A stretch of 64,000 nucleotides of DNA from Devosia enhydra. Its GTDB lineage: Bacteria; Pseudomonadota; Alphaproteobacteria; Rhizobiales; Devosiaceae. Below are positions 36,965-45,564 of this stretch, one piece after another. How positions within the stretch are numbered: the first letter of the stretch is position 1; each line of letters opens with the position of its first letter. The DNA is taken from positions 653,528-717,527 of the forward strand of contig NZ_FPKU01000001.1 in assembly GCF_900119845.1 (NCBI RefSeq), given 5' to 3'. The position numbers and the translations under genes are program-made. The notes beneath the pieces are model-generated. The model did no database searches and was not told where the DNA came from. It was given only the letters and a program-made list of their open reading frames with translations.

Positions 36965-37623
36965 AGCCGGTTCTGTTCCCGAGCAATGAGGCGCAGGGCT
37001 TGTCGTTGCGCAAGAGCCTGCGGCTGCTGGTGGCGCTGCGGCGGAAACTGATGGGCTCCGTTGGGTATGCCAGCGGCTGGGCCCGAGCCGCGGCCTATGT
37101 GTCGCGCCTGCTCGACGGTGAGGCCATGACGACCACCACCGTGATGCGTCGCGCCGAACAGATTGGGCTGATGGTTGGCGTCGATATGAGCTTCGGAATG
37201 ATCTTGCGGGCAACAGACGAAGTGTCGGCCTCGATCATCAAGATTTCAGCCGAGCAGATCGGCAGTGACGTGGGTCTGACGCAAGCGGAGCGCACCGCGA
37301 TCGGCGACCGCCGCATGCGCTGGCTCGATGCCAAGGATGAGAACAAGGTGGCACGGGCCAAGCGACTGAAGAGGGAGAGCGAGGCACGTCGCCGCGCCCA
37401 GCAGGGCGCGACGCCACGAAGCCAGTCCATGGCAGCGACAAAGCCTTGGGAGGCATTGAATATTTCAGAATCCACCTATCGGCGCCGCAAGCGGATGACC
37501 GGAATTCGTGGTGCTGGAGAGTCTATAGAAGAAACACAACTCCACGAAAAACGGTCACGGCCCGGCAAACTCCACGAAAAACGGTCAACGGAAAGGGTAT
37601 CCCATGCGTCGTCGCGGCCCTGA
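36961..37623 (+). CDS. Putative phage replication/regulatory protein
   Basis: A 220-residue basic protein. The C-terminal KPWEALNISESTYRRRKRM is a helix-turn-helix-like sequence often seen at the end of replication or regulatory proteins in alphaproteobacterial prophages. The middle is charged and helical (RMRWLDAKDENKVARAKRLK). The tail has a repeated LHEKRS element (twice in about 15 residues). It overlaps the upstream small gene and the DUF6074 gene. A replication role is a guess from position and the C-terminal motif. Confidence 0.5.
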   Translation: MKPVLFPSNEAQGLSLRKSLRLLVALRRKLMGSVGYASGWARAAAYVSRLLDGEAMTTTTVMRRAEQIGLMVGVDMSFGMILRATDEVSASIIKISAEQIGSDVGLTQAERTAIGDRRMRWLDAKDENKVARAKRLKRESEARRRAQQGATPRSQSMAATKPWEALNISESTYRRRKRMTGIRGAGESIEETQLHEKRSRPGKLHEKRSTERVSHASSRP

Positions 37624-37897
37624 GCAATTGTCCCTTCTCGATTGGGTGACACCGAGGACGGTTATTCCATTCCCCTGTGGCGCCCGCCTTGGGCGGGCTC
37701 GACAGGTTGCCAGAGACATCGGCAAGCGCACCACCGAGGCCGGCAAGGATGCAGCATGGGACCGGCATGTGGCAGCGCTGACTGACGAGCTGACCCGTCA
37801 CGGTGCCACCCCCGACCAGATCAATGCCGAACTCAACAGGTTCGTCGCCTTGTGCGATCGGTTGATGGCACCGGGCGCGGATCGGCGCGAGGGGTGA
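37604..37897 (+). CDS. DUF6074 family protein
   Basis: A 97-residue protein whose start (EQLSLLDWVTPRTVIPFP) and middle (RLGRARQVARDIGKRTTEAG) match the DUF6074 pattern from rhizobial prophages. It overlaps the end of the preceding gene by 20 bp. No known function; it seems to belong to the early region of such phages. Confidence 0.65.
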   Translation: MRRRGPEQLSLLDWVTPRTVIPFPCGARLGRARQVARDIGKRTTEAGKDAAWDRHVAALTDELTRHGATPDQINAELNRFVALCDRLMAPGADRREG

Positions 37898-37931
37898 CGG
37901 GGTGGCCTCGATCTCTGGCGCCCCCGACCGG

Positions 37932-37970
37932 CGGACCCGCGCGGCCCCTACACTCGCGCATTTTATTTTT
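37932..37970 (+). repeat. Imperfect repeat, copy 1
   Basis: CGGACCCGCG, then CCCCTACACTCGC and ATTTTATTTTT. A related block with the same order lies at 42958-42993. Both lie in short intergenic gaps after a gene. Function unknown. Confidence 0.45.
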
Positions 37971-38111
37971 CGGAATCGGGAATCCGGATTGCGCGGGGCA
38001 CTGGCCGGCCGCGAGGCGGCCGCAGCCAGTGCCAAGCCTGCTGGCTACATCGATGCAGGCAGCGGGCAAGCTGCCTGCATTCTCCCTGCCGCTACCAGGA
38101 CATGCTGATCG

Positions 38112-38585
38112 ATGGTAGCAGCCGCCCGAAAGTATGGCGCCGGAGCCCGCCGCGTCTATCGCGCGCCGGATGATCAGGCCCGCCGGCACCGGCTGCGTGA
38201 GCTGCTGTGCCGCGGGGACGCTAAAGCGGCCGCGGCGGTGATCGATGCCCTGCCGCGCCCGCTGCCTGCCCGGCTGCCTAGCGCTCTGCGGGATGGTGCC
38301 ATCGTGGCCGCGGCCGACTGGCTCGCTATGGGCTGGCCAAGTCTCTCGCAGCGGCAACTGGCGGAGATCATCGGCGACATGGGCGATGCCCTCGAGCGCG
38401 GTGGCACCCCCAGAGCCGAGAGCCCCGCCATGTCACTGGCACCGGCCGATCGGGCGGAACTGAGGGAGCGTTTGGCGCCGGCCCTCGGCTGGGCCCCATG
38501 GCCAGGCACGGATCGGATCCGGCGCCTTCTTCGGGAGAATCATCAGCGCGGCGCCGACGTCGCGAAGCGAACGAGTGGGGCGTAA
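38112..38585 (+). CDS. Hypothetical island protein
   Basis: A 157-residue, alanine/arginine-rich helical protein without signal peptide or membrane segments. It contains DWLAMGWPSLSQRQLAEIIGD, which could be a helix-turn-helix, and ends with the basic tail RGADVAKRTSGA. It lies after a 214-bp gap that holds repeat copy 1. I do not recognise the family; a DNA-binding role is only suggested by the composition. Confidence 0.45.
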   Translation: MVAAARKYGAGARRVYRAPDDQARRHRLRELLCRGDAKAAAAVIDALPRPLPARLPSALRDGAIVAAADWLAMGWPSLSQRQLAEIIGDMGDALERGGTPRAESPAMSLAPADRAELRERLAPALGWAPWPGTDRIRRLLRENHQRGADVAKRTSGA

Positions 38586-38644
38586 ATGAGTAGAGATACG
38601 CCCCACTGATCCGGGCCATGGTGCCTCTCAGACGAGAGGAACCG

Positions 38645-39193
38645 ATGAGCATTCTCAACTTCGCCAGCACAAAATCCGCCGCTGCAATTGCGGCATCCAT
38701 CCCGGGTGATCGATCCGCAGCTATCGCCGAGGCCTTGGCGTCGACGGTGCCGGCTGGGCTCACCAGCAAGAGCGCGGCGCTCTCCGAGTTGCGCGCGCGC
38801 CATACCGAGCTCTGGGATGCGCATCGCGCTGCGATTGCTGCCCACATAGCGGAAAGCACCCCCGCCACGCGCAATGCGGTGACAGACACCAAGGCGGCGA
38901 TGGACGAACTGGCCGAGCCCATCGCCAAGGCCCGGGCCGAGGTGCGCCGGGAGCGGGAGAAGTTCGAGCCGACCTTTCATCGTCAGGTGAAGACGCTCTA
39001 TCGCCCGCTGGTCGATCGCTTGCAGGTGGCGCGGGACGTGCTCGGCGAAGTTCAGGCCGAGCTCGCCGCGATCGATGCGGCAGCCAACCAGCTCGGCATG
39101 AGCGTGCCGAACCGCGCAGGCGGCATGCCCTCGCTGCCCTTGCTCGATGCCCTGATCGAAGGACTGGCCGACGATGCCCAGACCTCAGCTTGA
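38645..39193 (+). CDS. Hypothetical phage-type protein, coiled coil
   Basis: A 182-residue helical protein. A long coiled-coil-like stretch (AMDELAEPIAKARAEVRRER to AELAAIDAAANQLG) covers about residues 85-155. ATG 38645 follows GAGAGGA, a good ribosome site. It overlaps the prohead protease start by 20 bp, so the two are probably translated together. This place in front of a prohead protease is often taken by small head-region genes in rhizobial prophages. No family recognised. Confidence 0.5.
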   Translation: MSILNFASTKSAAAIAASIPGDRSAAIAEALASTVPAGLTSKSAALSELRARHTELWDAHRAAIAAHIAESTPATRNAVTDTKAAMDELAEPIAKARAEVRREREKFEPTFHRQVKTLYRPLVDRLQVARDVLGEVQAELAAIDAAANQLGMSVPNRAGGMPSLPLLDALIEGLADDAQTSA

Positions 39194-39989
39194 GAAGCCG
39201 CTCCACGTCTGCGGCTATGTCATTCCTTTCGGTCGCGAAGTGCCGATCGGCGGGTTGCGGGAGAGCGTTTCGCACGGCGCTTTCAAGCCGACAGCGCGCA
39301 ACATCGGCCTGCAGTTCGCCGAGCATGTCTTCGGCGAAACTACCGAATATGCCCGAACCAAGGACGGGTCACTGACGGTTTGGGCCGACGATTTCGGCCT
39401 CGCATTCGAGGCGCACTTGAAGCCCGTCGCGGGCGTGCAGGGCTTCATCAACAGCGTGCGGGATCACTTGACCGACGGAGTCTCGATCGGCTTCGGCGAG
39501 ATGTATGGCGGCGAGGCCTGGGATGCGGACGGCAAATTCAGGATGATCAACTCAGCCTCGATCGAGCACATCTCCGCGGTGAACCGGCCGGCCTATGGCG
39601 AGTGGACTGGAATATGGCATGCGGAGCGCGAACCGCGGCATCTGCCCCAGCATCTGACCGACCTCGCCAATCGCTGGCGAGCCGGTCTTTGCAATCGAAC
39701 GATGATTGCCGGGCTGGGCATCGGCCCAGCGGCAGTCGCAACACGCATCTCGGCCGGCGCCTCTCCATCGTCAGCCAAGAAGGGCGGGCACATGGCCGTA
39801 CCGCCCGTTGCGCGTGAGGCCGGGGCGGACCGTAATTTCCGCCCCGGCCATACCCGGGAGTATGCGAGGGAGATCCTCGCGCTCTTGAACGCTCTGAGGC
39901 TGCCACGAACTGCCATTATGGGCGCCTCGGGCTTCCACGCTGTCGCCCGGCTGAGACAGATGGCCGAGGCCAAGGGCATTCGCATCTGA
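39174..39989 (+). CDS. HK97-type prohead protease-like protein
   Basis: A 271-residue protein. HVCGYVIPFGREVPIG, ESVSHGAFK, DHLTDGVSIGFGEMYGG and IEHISAVNRPAYGEWTG follow the order of the HK97 prohead protease (herpes protease-like fold). H in the RDHLTDG segment and S in VSIGFG are the probable catalytic pair. An extra C-terminal part of about 110 residues carries a basic helical segment. Such proteases cut scaffold and capsid N-termini, but no major capsid gene follows, so the enzyme may have no substrate in this island. The downstream small gene begins at the overlapping TGATG. Confidence 0.65.
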   Translation: MPRPQLEKPLHVCGYVIPFGREVPIGGLRESVSHGAFKPTARNIGLQFAEHVFGETTEYARTKDGSLTVWADDFGLAFEAHLKPVAGVQGFINSVRDHLTDGVSIGFGEMYGGEAWDADGKFRMINSASIEHISAVNRPAYGEWTGIWHAEREPRHLPQHLTDLANRWRAGLCNRTMIAGLGIGPAAVATRISAGASPSSAKKGGHMAVPPVAREAGADRNFRPGHTREYAREILALLNALRLPRTAIMGASGFHAVARLRQMAEAKGIRI

Positions 39990-40144
39990 TGGTGCAGGGG
40001 CTGGGCCTCACGCTCCGGCTGGGGCTCACCAGGCGCCAGGACAAGCCGGCCGAGCCCGAGCCGCAGGAGCGGCAGGCGCCGGCAGCCGAGCTCGATGAGG
40101 CGCCGGCCGACGACGAAGAGGAGCCAGCCTATGCCGCCGATTGA
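39989..40144 (+). CDS. Small acidic protein, unknown
   Basis: A 51-residue frame starting at the protease stop (TGATG). It has a basic N-terminus (LTLRLGLTRRQDKP) and a strongly acidic tail (DEAPADDEEEPAYAAD). It overlaps the next gene by 14 bp. Start coupling at one end and overlap at the other support translation. The place before a tail gene suits a small tail-assembly protein, but this is inference. Confidence 0.45.
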   Translation: MVQGLGLTLRLGLTRRQDKPAEPEPQERQAPAAELDEAPADDEEEPAYAAD

Positions 40145-40361
40145 CGATGCCGACGATGACGTGGACCCGAAGCTGCGGCCGTTTCTCGCCGCGATCGACA
40201 TGATCCAGACGGCGCAGGCCTTTGGCGGTTTCGACAGCGGGCCGTTCGGCCGAGCGCTTGTCGCGCGCGGCGCGGCGCTGATGCTGGTGACACGCGGCCC
40301 GGCAGAGACCGCCGAACTTTTGCGGCAGACGGCCGCGCGCCTCGATCGAAAGGGAAACTGA
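40131..40361 (+). CDS. Small phage protein before the tape measure
   Basis: A 76-residue protein with an acidic start (PPIDDADDDVDPKLRPFLAA) and a helical remainder. ATG 40131 follows GAGGAG. The stop overlaps the tape-measure start (TGATG at 40361). In tailed phages one or two small tail-assembly chaperones precede the tape measure gene; size and place agree, but the sequence is not diagnostic. Confidence 0.5.
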   Translation: MPPIDDADDDVDPKLRPFLAAIDMIQTAQAFGGFDSGPFGRALVARGAALMLVTRGPAETAELLRQTAARLDRKGN

Positions 40362-42295
40362 TGGCGACCGATGTTGAAAGGCTGGTTGTCCAGCTATCCG
40401 CCGACCTGCGCCAGTATCAAAACGCCATGAACAAGGCCATGGGCGTCACCAATACCAAGGCGAGGGAAATCGAACGCCGCTTTGAGCGAATGTCGGGCAC
40501 AAGCGTGGCCAGCTTTCAAAGGATCGGCGAGCGCGGCGCCGCAGGGCTCCGCCCCATCGGTGCCCAGACGTCCAATATTGCGGCGCAACTTCAAGATGTT
40601 GGCGTGCAACTGGCCGGCGGTCAGAGCCCCTTTCTCATTGCACTGCAGCAGGGAACGCAACTGAGCGCCGCTCTGGGCACGGGCCAAGGGCTGAGGGGCA
40701 CCCTGGCCGGTCTTGCCGCAGGCTTTGGCTCCCTGCTCAATCCCGTGTCGCTCGCGACGATCGGGCTGATCGGCCTGGGCGGAGCGGCGGTGCAATACTT
40801 CGGGATGCTGCTCCAGGACGGGGCGGCCTCAGAGGAGCAGCTGAAGGAACAAGAGCAGCTGATCCGGCAGGTGGCCGATCGCTGGGGTGACGCTGTTCCC
40901 GCGCTTCAGGAATATGTGCGGCAGCTGGACCTGGCGAAGAGCACTCAGGACCTGAATCAGGCGACCGATATCGCGGTCGCCGGCATCTACCAGTCCATTG
41001 CCTCGACGGTTCGCGATGACCTGCGGCCCGAGCTGGTTGCAGCCCGTGTGGACCTTCAACAGCTGGGCGCGGATGCGCAGGAGCTCGACACGCTCCAGGC
41101 TGCTTTCGACGATCTCGCGCGCAAGGCCGATGAGGGCAAGGCCAGCGGCGCTGACCTCGAGGCGATCATCAAGCTCTTGTCCAACTCGACGGCCGGCAGC
41201 ACGCCGATCGTGCAGGGGCTGGTGACAGTGCTTGGCAATCTGCGAGCCCAGTTCGACGAGGCGGCGGCAGCCGCCCAGCGGTTGCAGACTCAGACCGCCG
41301 AGGCTCTGGGCAACGTGCCGACGGCTGCGAGCTTCATCGCCGAGCAGGAGAGGCTCAACGCCCTGACCAGCGATCAGCTGGCCCTCGAAGCAGAGATCGG
41401 ACGCATCAAGGCCGAGGCCAGCCGGGCCGACATCCTCCTGACTGAGGAGCAGGCCCTGGCGCTGGCCCAGCAGCGCCTGGCTGCCGAAGAGCGCCGAGCC
41501 CAGCTGACGAGCGATGGACGGAATGCCGGCCGCGCTACGCAGGAGGCGCTGAAAGAGCAGCAAGCGGTGCTCGAGCTGATCCAAGTGCTCGAGCTCGAGC
41601 TGGCCACCCTTGGCGCCAGTGACACGCAGAAGGAGATCAGCAACGCCCTACGGCAGGCGGGCGCTGCGGCGACCGATGAGCAGCGGCAGCGGATCGTTGA
41701 GCTGGTGACGGCCAAGCAGGCGGAGCTTGCCGCGACCGAGCAGCTGAACAATTCCCTTCGGCAGTTCTCCGACATCAGCAAGTCGGCGCTGCAGAGCTTC
41801 ATCAGCGACATCCGGCAGGGCACCGACGCCACGACGGCTCTGGGCAATGCGCTGGGCAATATCGGCGATAAGATCCTGAACCTCGGGATCGACCTTGCAC
41901 TGAACAGCCTGTTCTCTGGCCTGACCGGTGGGCTGGGCGGTGTGACCGGTGGCGCCTTCGGGTCGGGCCTCTGGGGTTCGGCGATCTTCGGTGGCTTCCG
42001 GGCTAAGGGTGGACCAGTCACCCCCGGCCGCGCCTACGTCGTAGGCGAGAAAGGACCGGAGCTTATGATGCCTGGCCAGAGCGGGATGATCGTTCCGAAC
42101 CTGCCGGCTCCTGCCGCCGCAGCGGCGGGTGGCGGCGGCAAGCTGACTATCACGCTCGGCCCCGGCCTCGAGGCATCCATGCTAGACCAGGCAGCCCAGC
42201 AGTCCGTCGAGATCGTGAAGACGATGACGCCACGCATGATCAACAGGCAGGCCCCGACTGCCGTGGCGCAGAGCCAGCGCAACCGCGTGGCATAG
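40361..42295 (+). CDS. Phage tail tape-measure protein
   Basis: A 644-residue protein. The start (VERLVVQLSADLRQYQNAM and AMGVTNTKAREIERRF) is typical of short alphaproteobacterial tape measures. A hydrophobic glycine/alanine-rich region follows near residues 110-150 (LRGTLAGLAAGFGSLLNPVS, TIGLIGLGGAAVQYFG). A long helical region holds Gln/Glu/Ala-rich segments. The end has glycine-rich FRAKGGPVTPGRAYVVGEKG and LMMPGQSGMIVPN, a common tail-tip signature. The length is modest, implying a short tail. No other tail gene follows; the next gene is on the opposite strand. Confidence 0.8.
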   Translation: MATDVERLVVQLSADLRQYQNAMNKAMGVTNTKAREIERRFERMSGTSVASFQRIGERGAAGLRPIGAQTSNIAAQLQDVGVQLAGGQSPFLIALQQGTQLSAALGTGQGLRGTLAGLAAGFGSLLNPVSLATIGLIGLGGAAVQYFGMLLQDGAASEEQLKEQEQLIRQVADRWGDAVPALQEYVRQLDLAKSTQDLNQATDIAVAGIYQSIASTVRDDLRPELVAARVDLQQLGADAQELDTLQAAFDDLARKADEGKASGADLEAIIKLLSNSTAGSTPIVQGLVTVLGNLRAQFDEAAAAAQRLQTQTAEALGNVPTAASFIAEQERLNALTSDQLALEAEIGRIKAEASRADILLTEEQALALAQQRLAAEERRAQLTSDGRNAGRATQEALKEQQAVLELIQVLELELATLGASDTQKEISNALRQAGAAATDEQRQRIVELVTAKQAELAATEQLNNSLRQFSDISKSALQSFISDIRQGTDATTALGNALGNIGDKILNLGIDLALNSLFSGLTGGLGGVTGGAFGSGLWGSAIFGGFRAKGGPVTPGRAYVVGEKGPELMMPGQSGMIVPNLPAPAAAAAGGGGKLTITLGPGLEASMLDQAAQQSVEIVKTMTPRMINRQAPTAVAQSQRNRVA

Positions 42296-42300
42296 GGGAC

Positions 42301-42879
42301 CTATTGGCTGTTGTGAAACGCATCGATGTCTTGGGACACTTGTGCTGCGGCCTTCTTTGCCGCCTCCATTTCTCCCACGGCTACCAGCGGACCAACGTGC
42401 ATGAGGTACTGCTCAGCGAAGTGGAGCTTTTGTTCGAGCGAAGCGACTTCAGGCCCGAGCAGTTCAGGGACCGGAAGGCCTAGACCGTCGGCCATAGCCC
42501 ACATCGCGCCTGCGTTGGCGACGAAGCTTTCCTGCCAGGCGACCTGCCGGCGATTGGAAGGTTTGGCAAGAGCGAGGTTCGTCTTCAGCCTGGCCATGAG
42601 TGCAGCTAAGCGCTTTGACGGATCTTGAGCCGCGGCAGCGGGCACCTGATCCTGCGCGTCGCGAAGCTCGGTGGACAGTCGGGTTACCTCTTGCTGAAGT
42701 CGAGCCAGATCCTCCTTCTTCGCATCAATCCTGCCATTTAGGGTCTGAATGTGCTGGCGTCCCCAAGCCAGCCCTATTCCCAATCCTAGCGAGAAGACCA
42801 AGAACCCACCGGTTAGCAATGGCAGCGGGTCGCTTGATACCTTTCCCCAATAGGCCTCTAGCCAACCAGTTATGTCCAC
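42301..42879 (-). CDS. Membrane-anchored coiled-coil protein
   Basis: A 192-residue protein with one N-terminal membrane segment (LLTGGFLVFSLGLGIGLAWG, about residues 20-39) followed by a coiled coil (RIDAKKEDLARLQQEVTRLS). The rest is helical. I chose GTG 42879, which is 5 bases after the strong site CGGGGGAA; an open frame of 61 more codons upstream reads through repeat copy 2 and is not protein-like. It is convergent with the tape-measure gene (5-bp gap). It could be a membrane-associated cargo or superinfection protein; I know no family. Confidence 0.55.
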   Translation of the reverse strand: MDITGWLEAYWGKVSSDPLPLLTGGFLVFSLGLGIGLAWGRQHIQTLNGRIDAKKEDLARLQQEVTRLSTELRDAQDQVPAAAAQDPSKRLAALMARLKTNLALAKPSNRRQVAWQESFVANAGAMWAMADGLGLPVPELLGPEVASLEQKLHFAEQYLMHVGPLVAVGEMEAAKKAAAQVSQDIDAFHNSQ

Positions 42880-42957
42880 AAATTCCCCCGTCGCTATTGG
42901 CTGGGTCAATATGGCTTGAGGCGGGGGCGCCCTCAATCCCTGAGACTTGATGCCCGG

Positions 42958-42993
42958 CCGGACCCGCGGTCCCTGCACTCGCAGATTTTTTTC
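42958..42993 (+). repeat. Imperfect repeat, copy 2
   Basis: CGGACCCGCGGTCCCTGCAC, then TCGC and ATTTTTTTC, related to 37932-37970. It lies in the gap upstream of the frameshifted gene at 43137. Confidence 0.45.
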
Positions 42994-43136
42994 TTGGTTT
43001 CGTGATTCAGGGGTGCGAACCGGCAGCAGCCATGGCTGCCGCAAGCCCCGGCGAGCCTGCATTCAAGCCGCAACGCTATGTTGAACGATGGCGCGGAACT
43101 GGTATTTTCCAGCGAACAGTTCGCAGTGAGGTTCGC

Positions 43137-43480
43137 ATGCAGCGCAAGATGGCCAAGAACCTGCCGACCGATCGTCACCGCGGCGGGGCAGCCTTCGTCG
43201 AGACGCGCACCGGTGCCTTCTATGGGCGCTTGGGCTATCTGGCCGGGCTAGGCCGGCCGGCCAAGAGGATCGCCGAGGAGCTGGGCGGGAGGTATGCCCC
43301 GAATACATCAACGCCACGCTGCGACGGTGGGGCGTGAGGCGCACCCGGCGACACACCTTCTGCCAGGTGCCGATGACACACCAGCTGCGCAAGGCGGTGG
43401 AATATCGGGCCGAGAAGGAGGGGATGAGCCCTGATGACGATCTGCGCAAACTGATCGCCGACGCGGTAGTGCACGATTGA
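43137..43480 (+). pseudogene. Frameshifted small phage-island gene
   Basis: The first frame (MQRKMAKNLPTDRHRGGAAF to EELGGRYAP) continues sensibly only in another frame as EYINATLRRWGVRRT, then LRKAVEYRAEKEGMSPDDDL and KLIADAVVHD, ending 43480. One C is missing in the C4 run at 43297-43300; a C5 run would restore a protein of about 114 residues. The pieces resemble a small helix-turn-helix/ribbon-type DNA-binding protein, a weak inference. The last 48 bases recur at 48724-48782. Confidence 0.55.
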
Positions 43481-43729
43481 CCCCGATGCACAGCATCAAA
43501 GCTCTTGGCCTCCATCTGTATTTGTGACGGAGCTGCGGGCAGTATCGTGACGTAACACGGATGTTCCACCAAAGGATCATGCTTTCGACATCGCGCTTTC
43601 AACGCCGTCGACCTTGGTTGAGACGCTGGCGAATTCTGTGGAATATCGTCATGCCGCGCCGAAGCTAGAAAATTTCGATCTTCCTACCTGGAGTATCGAG
43701 CCCCTAATAATGTGGAGAGGAGGCCTAAC

Positions 43730-44092
43730 ATGGATTTTCAGGATCGGGTCAAAGATTGGATGGTCGCCTGTTTCGATACCGGAGCGACGTTCGACGTTCA
43801 GGAGCGTCTACACCGTTTTCTTGAAGAAGCGTTAGAATTGGCACAAGCCGCCGGCGGATCACGAGATGAAGCAATCGCCCTTGTGGAATACGTCTTTTCG
43901 CGACCTGCCGGGGAACCGCGCCTAGAAGCCGGCGGGGTGATTTTGACATTAGCCGGACTGTGCTCTGCTTCCGGGTTCGACATGATCGAGGCCGGTGAGG
44001 CCGAACTGGCGCGCAATTGGGATCGGATCGACATCATCAGAGCAAAACGCGCTGCTCGCCCCCGCAATTCGCCGCTGCCACAGCGCACCTGA
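43730..44092 (+). CDS. MazG-like nucleotide pyrophosphohydrolase family protein
   Basis: A 120-residue all-helical protein. RLHRFLEEALELAQAAGGSR (about residues 26-45) carries the EE..E pattern of the MazG metal site. A second helix pair (EPRLEAGGVILTLAGLCSAS, with the E of E..D) follows, then MIEAGEAELARNWDRI. MazG-like proteins hydrolyse NTPs or dNTPs, including modified ones, to monophosphates. ATG 43730 follows AGGAGG. It lies upstream of nucleotide/DNA-chemistry cargo (ThyA homologue and thymine pyrophosphorylase), so a role in keeping the nucleotide pool clean is attractive but unproven. Confidence 0.65.
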   Translation: MDFQDRVKDWMVACFDTGATFDVQERLHRFLEEALELAQAAGGSRDEAIALVEYVFSRPAGEPRLEAGGVILTLAGLCSASGFDMIEAGEAELARNWDRIDIIRAKRAARPRNSPLPQRT

Positions 44093-44134
44093 TTTTCGCC
44101 CTCTACAACCAACGAAACAACTTCATCGCGCCAC

Positions 44135-44581
44135 ATGCTGAACATTTCGTTCGACACAATCGAATTGAAGAAGCGATGCTGCGAGTACGCGACCGCCGAG
44201 GCGGCATATGGAGCGCTAGACGGCCGTGCCTTGTTCACTGCATTGGCGGACGCCGAGGCCATGGAGAACGCGGCTGACTGGATCGACTTCCGCAGCCCCG
44301 AGCTATCAGTTCAGAATGACGGTTCTCTTCTTCTAGTTTTTGGCTCAAACTTGTTTGCGAGACTGATTCCTGTGGGATCGAAGTTCGAAAGGGCTGACGA
44401 TGGCAGCGTAACGTGGCACACGGTGCGGTATCTGAAGCTGGTTCAGATAGGGAACAGACACCGATGGACGAGCAGGCAGCAACCGACTGGTTCTCCAAGC
44501 CAGGCGACGCCGTCCGGGCCGTTATGCACCGCCGGGGCGTTAGCGCCCAAGAACTGTCTGCCGCATTCGAAGAGGGCATGA
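44135..44581 (+). CDS. HigB/RelE-like toxin candidate with extended C-terminus
   Basis: A frame of 148 codons whose first 105 residues resemble the HigB-type fold: LKKRCCEYATAEAAYGALDG, then LFTALADAEAMENAADW, and a beta-rich end (GSLLLVFGSNLFARLIPVG, TWHTVRYLKLVQIGN). Related toxins stop at about that point. Here the frame runs on through 118 bases of the antitoxin gene, reading RHRWTSRQQPTGSPSQ, probably because an original stop was lost. The next gene encodes an HTH/ImmA-type protein, the usual partner of one class of these toxins. If a toxin, it would cut mRNA on the ribosome. Confidence 0.45.
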   Translation: MLNISFDTIELKKRCCEYATAEAAYGALDGRALFTALADAEAMENAADWIDFRSPELSVQNDGSLLLVFGSNLFARLIPVGSKFERADDGSVTWHTVRYLKLVQIGNRHRWTSRQQPTGSPSQATPSGPLCTAGALAPKNCLPHSKRA

Positions 44582-45564
44582 ACACCGTGCGCGCTATCTG
44601 CGACGGTTCACTCGCCATCAATCCGAAAATTGCAAGCGTCCTTGCTGATCGTTTGGGCGGGGACGAGGCCTTCTGGTTAAAGCGTCAAGCCAATTTTGAG
44701 GTCGCGATCAATCGCGCCGTCGCGATGGCAGCGGCTTCTGAGCCTGAGGCGTGGCTGACCCGCGTGCCGGCTCCGAGCGGCAGGAAGCTGCCGGCCAACA
44801 TCAATGCCGACAAGCTGCGCGAAGAACTGCGCAGCCGACTCGTGTATTTCAACGTCCCCAAGTTCGACTCTTGGGAACAGCAATACGGTTCACTGATCGG
44901 AGCGACTCGCTTCCGAACATCCGAGACCTTTAAGTCATCCGATGAAGCTGTCTTGCGCTGGCTTCGTCGTGGTGAAATGGAGGCCGAGCTGTCTGAAACC
45001 GGCGTTTGGAGCCCAGGTAATCTTCAGGATCGATTGGAGCAGATTCGCAAGCTGGTGCACGTGTCCAAGCCCGAGAGGTTCCTACCGTCTCTTCGTGCAC
45101 TCTTCGCCGAGGTCGGCGTCGCCCTCATTGTTGTGCGTGCACCTAACGGTTGCCGCGCAAGTGGCGCAAGCCGCATGGTCTCGCCGGACAAGTCAATGAT
45201 CCTGATGAGCTTCCGGCACCGCTCTGACGACCATTTCTGGTTCACTTTGTTCCACGAGATCGGCCACCTCCTTCTTCACAAGGCGGCGACTTTCGTGGAT
45301 CAAGACGACACGTTTGGCGACGAGCAGAGCGAGCGTGAAGCAAACGATTTTGCCAGTTCTTGCCTAATCCCGATCGACCGGGTCGGAGAGCTCGAGGAGA
45401 TTAACCCGACGCGGGATTCAATCATTAGGTTCAGTCGGTCAGTGGGCGTCTCTCCCGGAATTACTGTCGGCCAGCTGCAGCACCGCAAAGTGCTCGCCCA
45501 TAACCAGATGAATTCGCTGAAACGCCGCTGGACTTGGGACGAGATCGAACCCGCACTCGTCTAG
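44464..45564 (+). CDS. XRE/HigA-type HTH protein fused to ImmA/IrrE metallopeptidase
   Basis: A 366-residue protein. The N-terminal helix-turn-helix has GDAVRAVMHRRGVSAQELSA and ADRLGGDEAFWLKRQANFE (about residues 10-78). The C-terminal ImmA/IrrE domain has the zinc motif HEIGHLLLH (about residues 262-270) and downstream EREANDFASSCLIP (about 295-308), with the third metal ligand. ATG 44464 lies within the toxin-like frame. Such fusions act as antitoxins or as proteases that cut a phage repressor after DNA damage. Both the pairing with the upstream gene and a role in island induction are plausible. Confidence 0.8.
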   Translation: MDEQAATDWFSKPGDAVRAVMHRRGVSAQELSAAFEEGMNTVRAICDGSLAINPKIASVLADRLGGDEAFWLKRQANFEVAINRAVAMAAASEPEAWLTRVPAPSGRKLPANINADKLREELRSRLVYFNVPKFDSWEQQYGSLIGATRFRTSETFKSSDEAVLRWLRRGEMEAELSETGVWSPGNLQDRLEQIRKLVHVSKPERFLPSLRALFAEVGVALIVVRAPNGCRASGASRMVSPDKSMILMSFRHRSDDHFWFTLFHEIGHLLLHKAATFVDQDDTFGDEQSEREANDFASSCLIPIDRVGELEEINPTRDSIIRFSRSVGVSPGITVGQLQHRKVLAHNQMNSLKRRWTWDEIEPALV

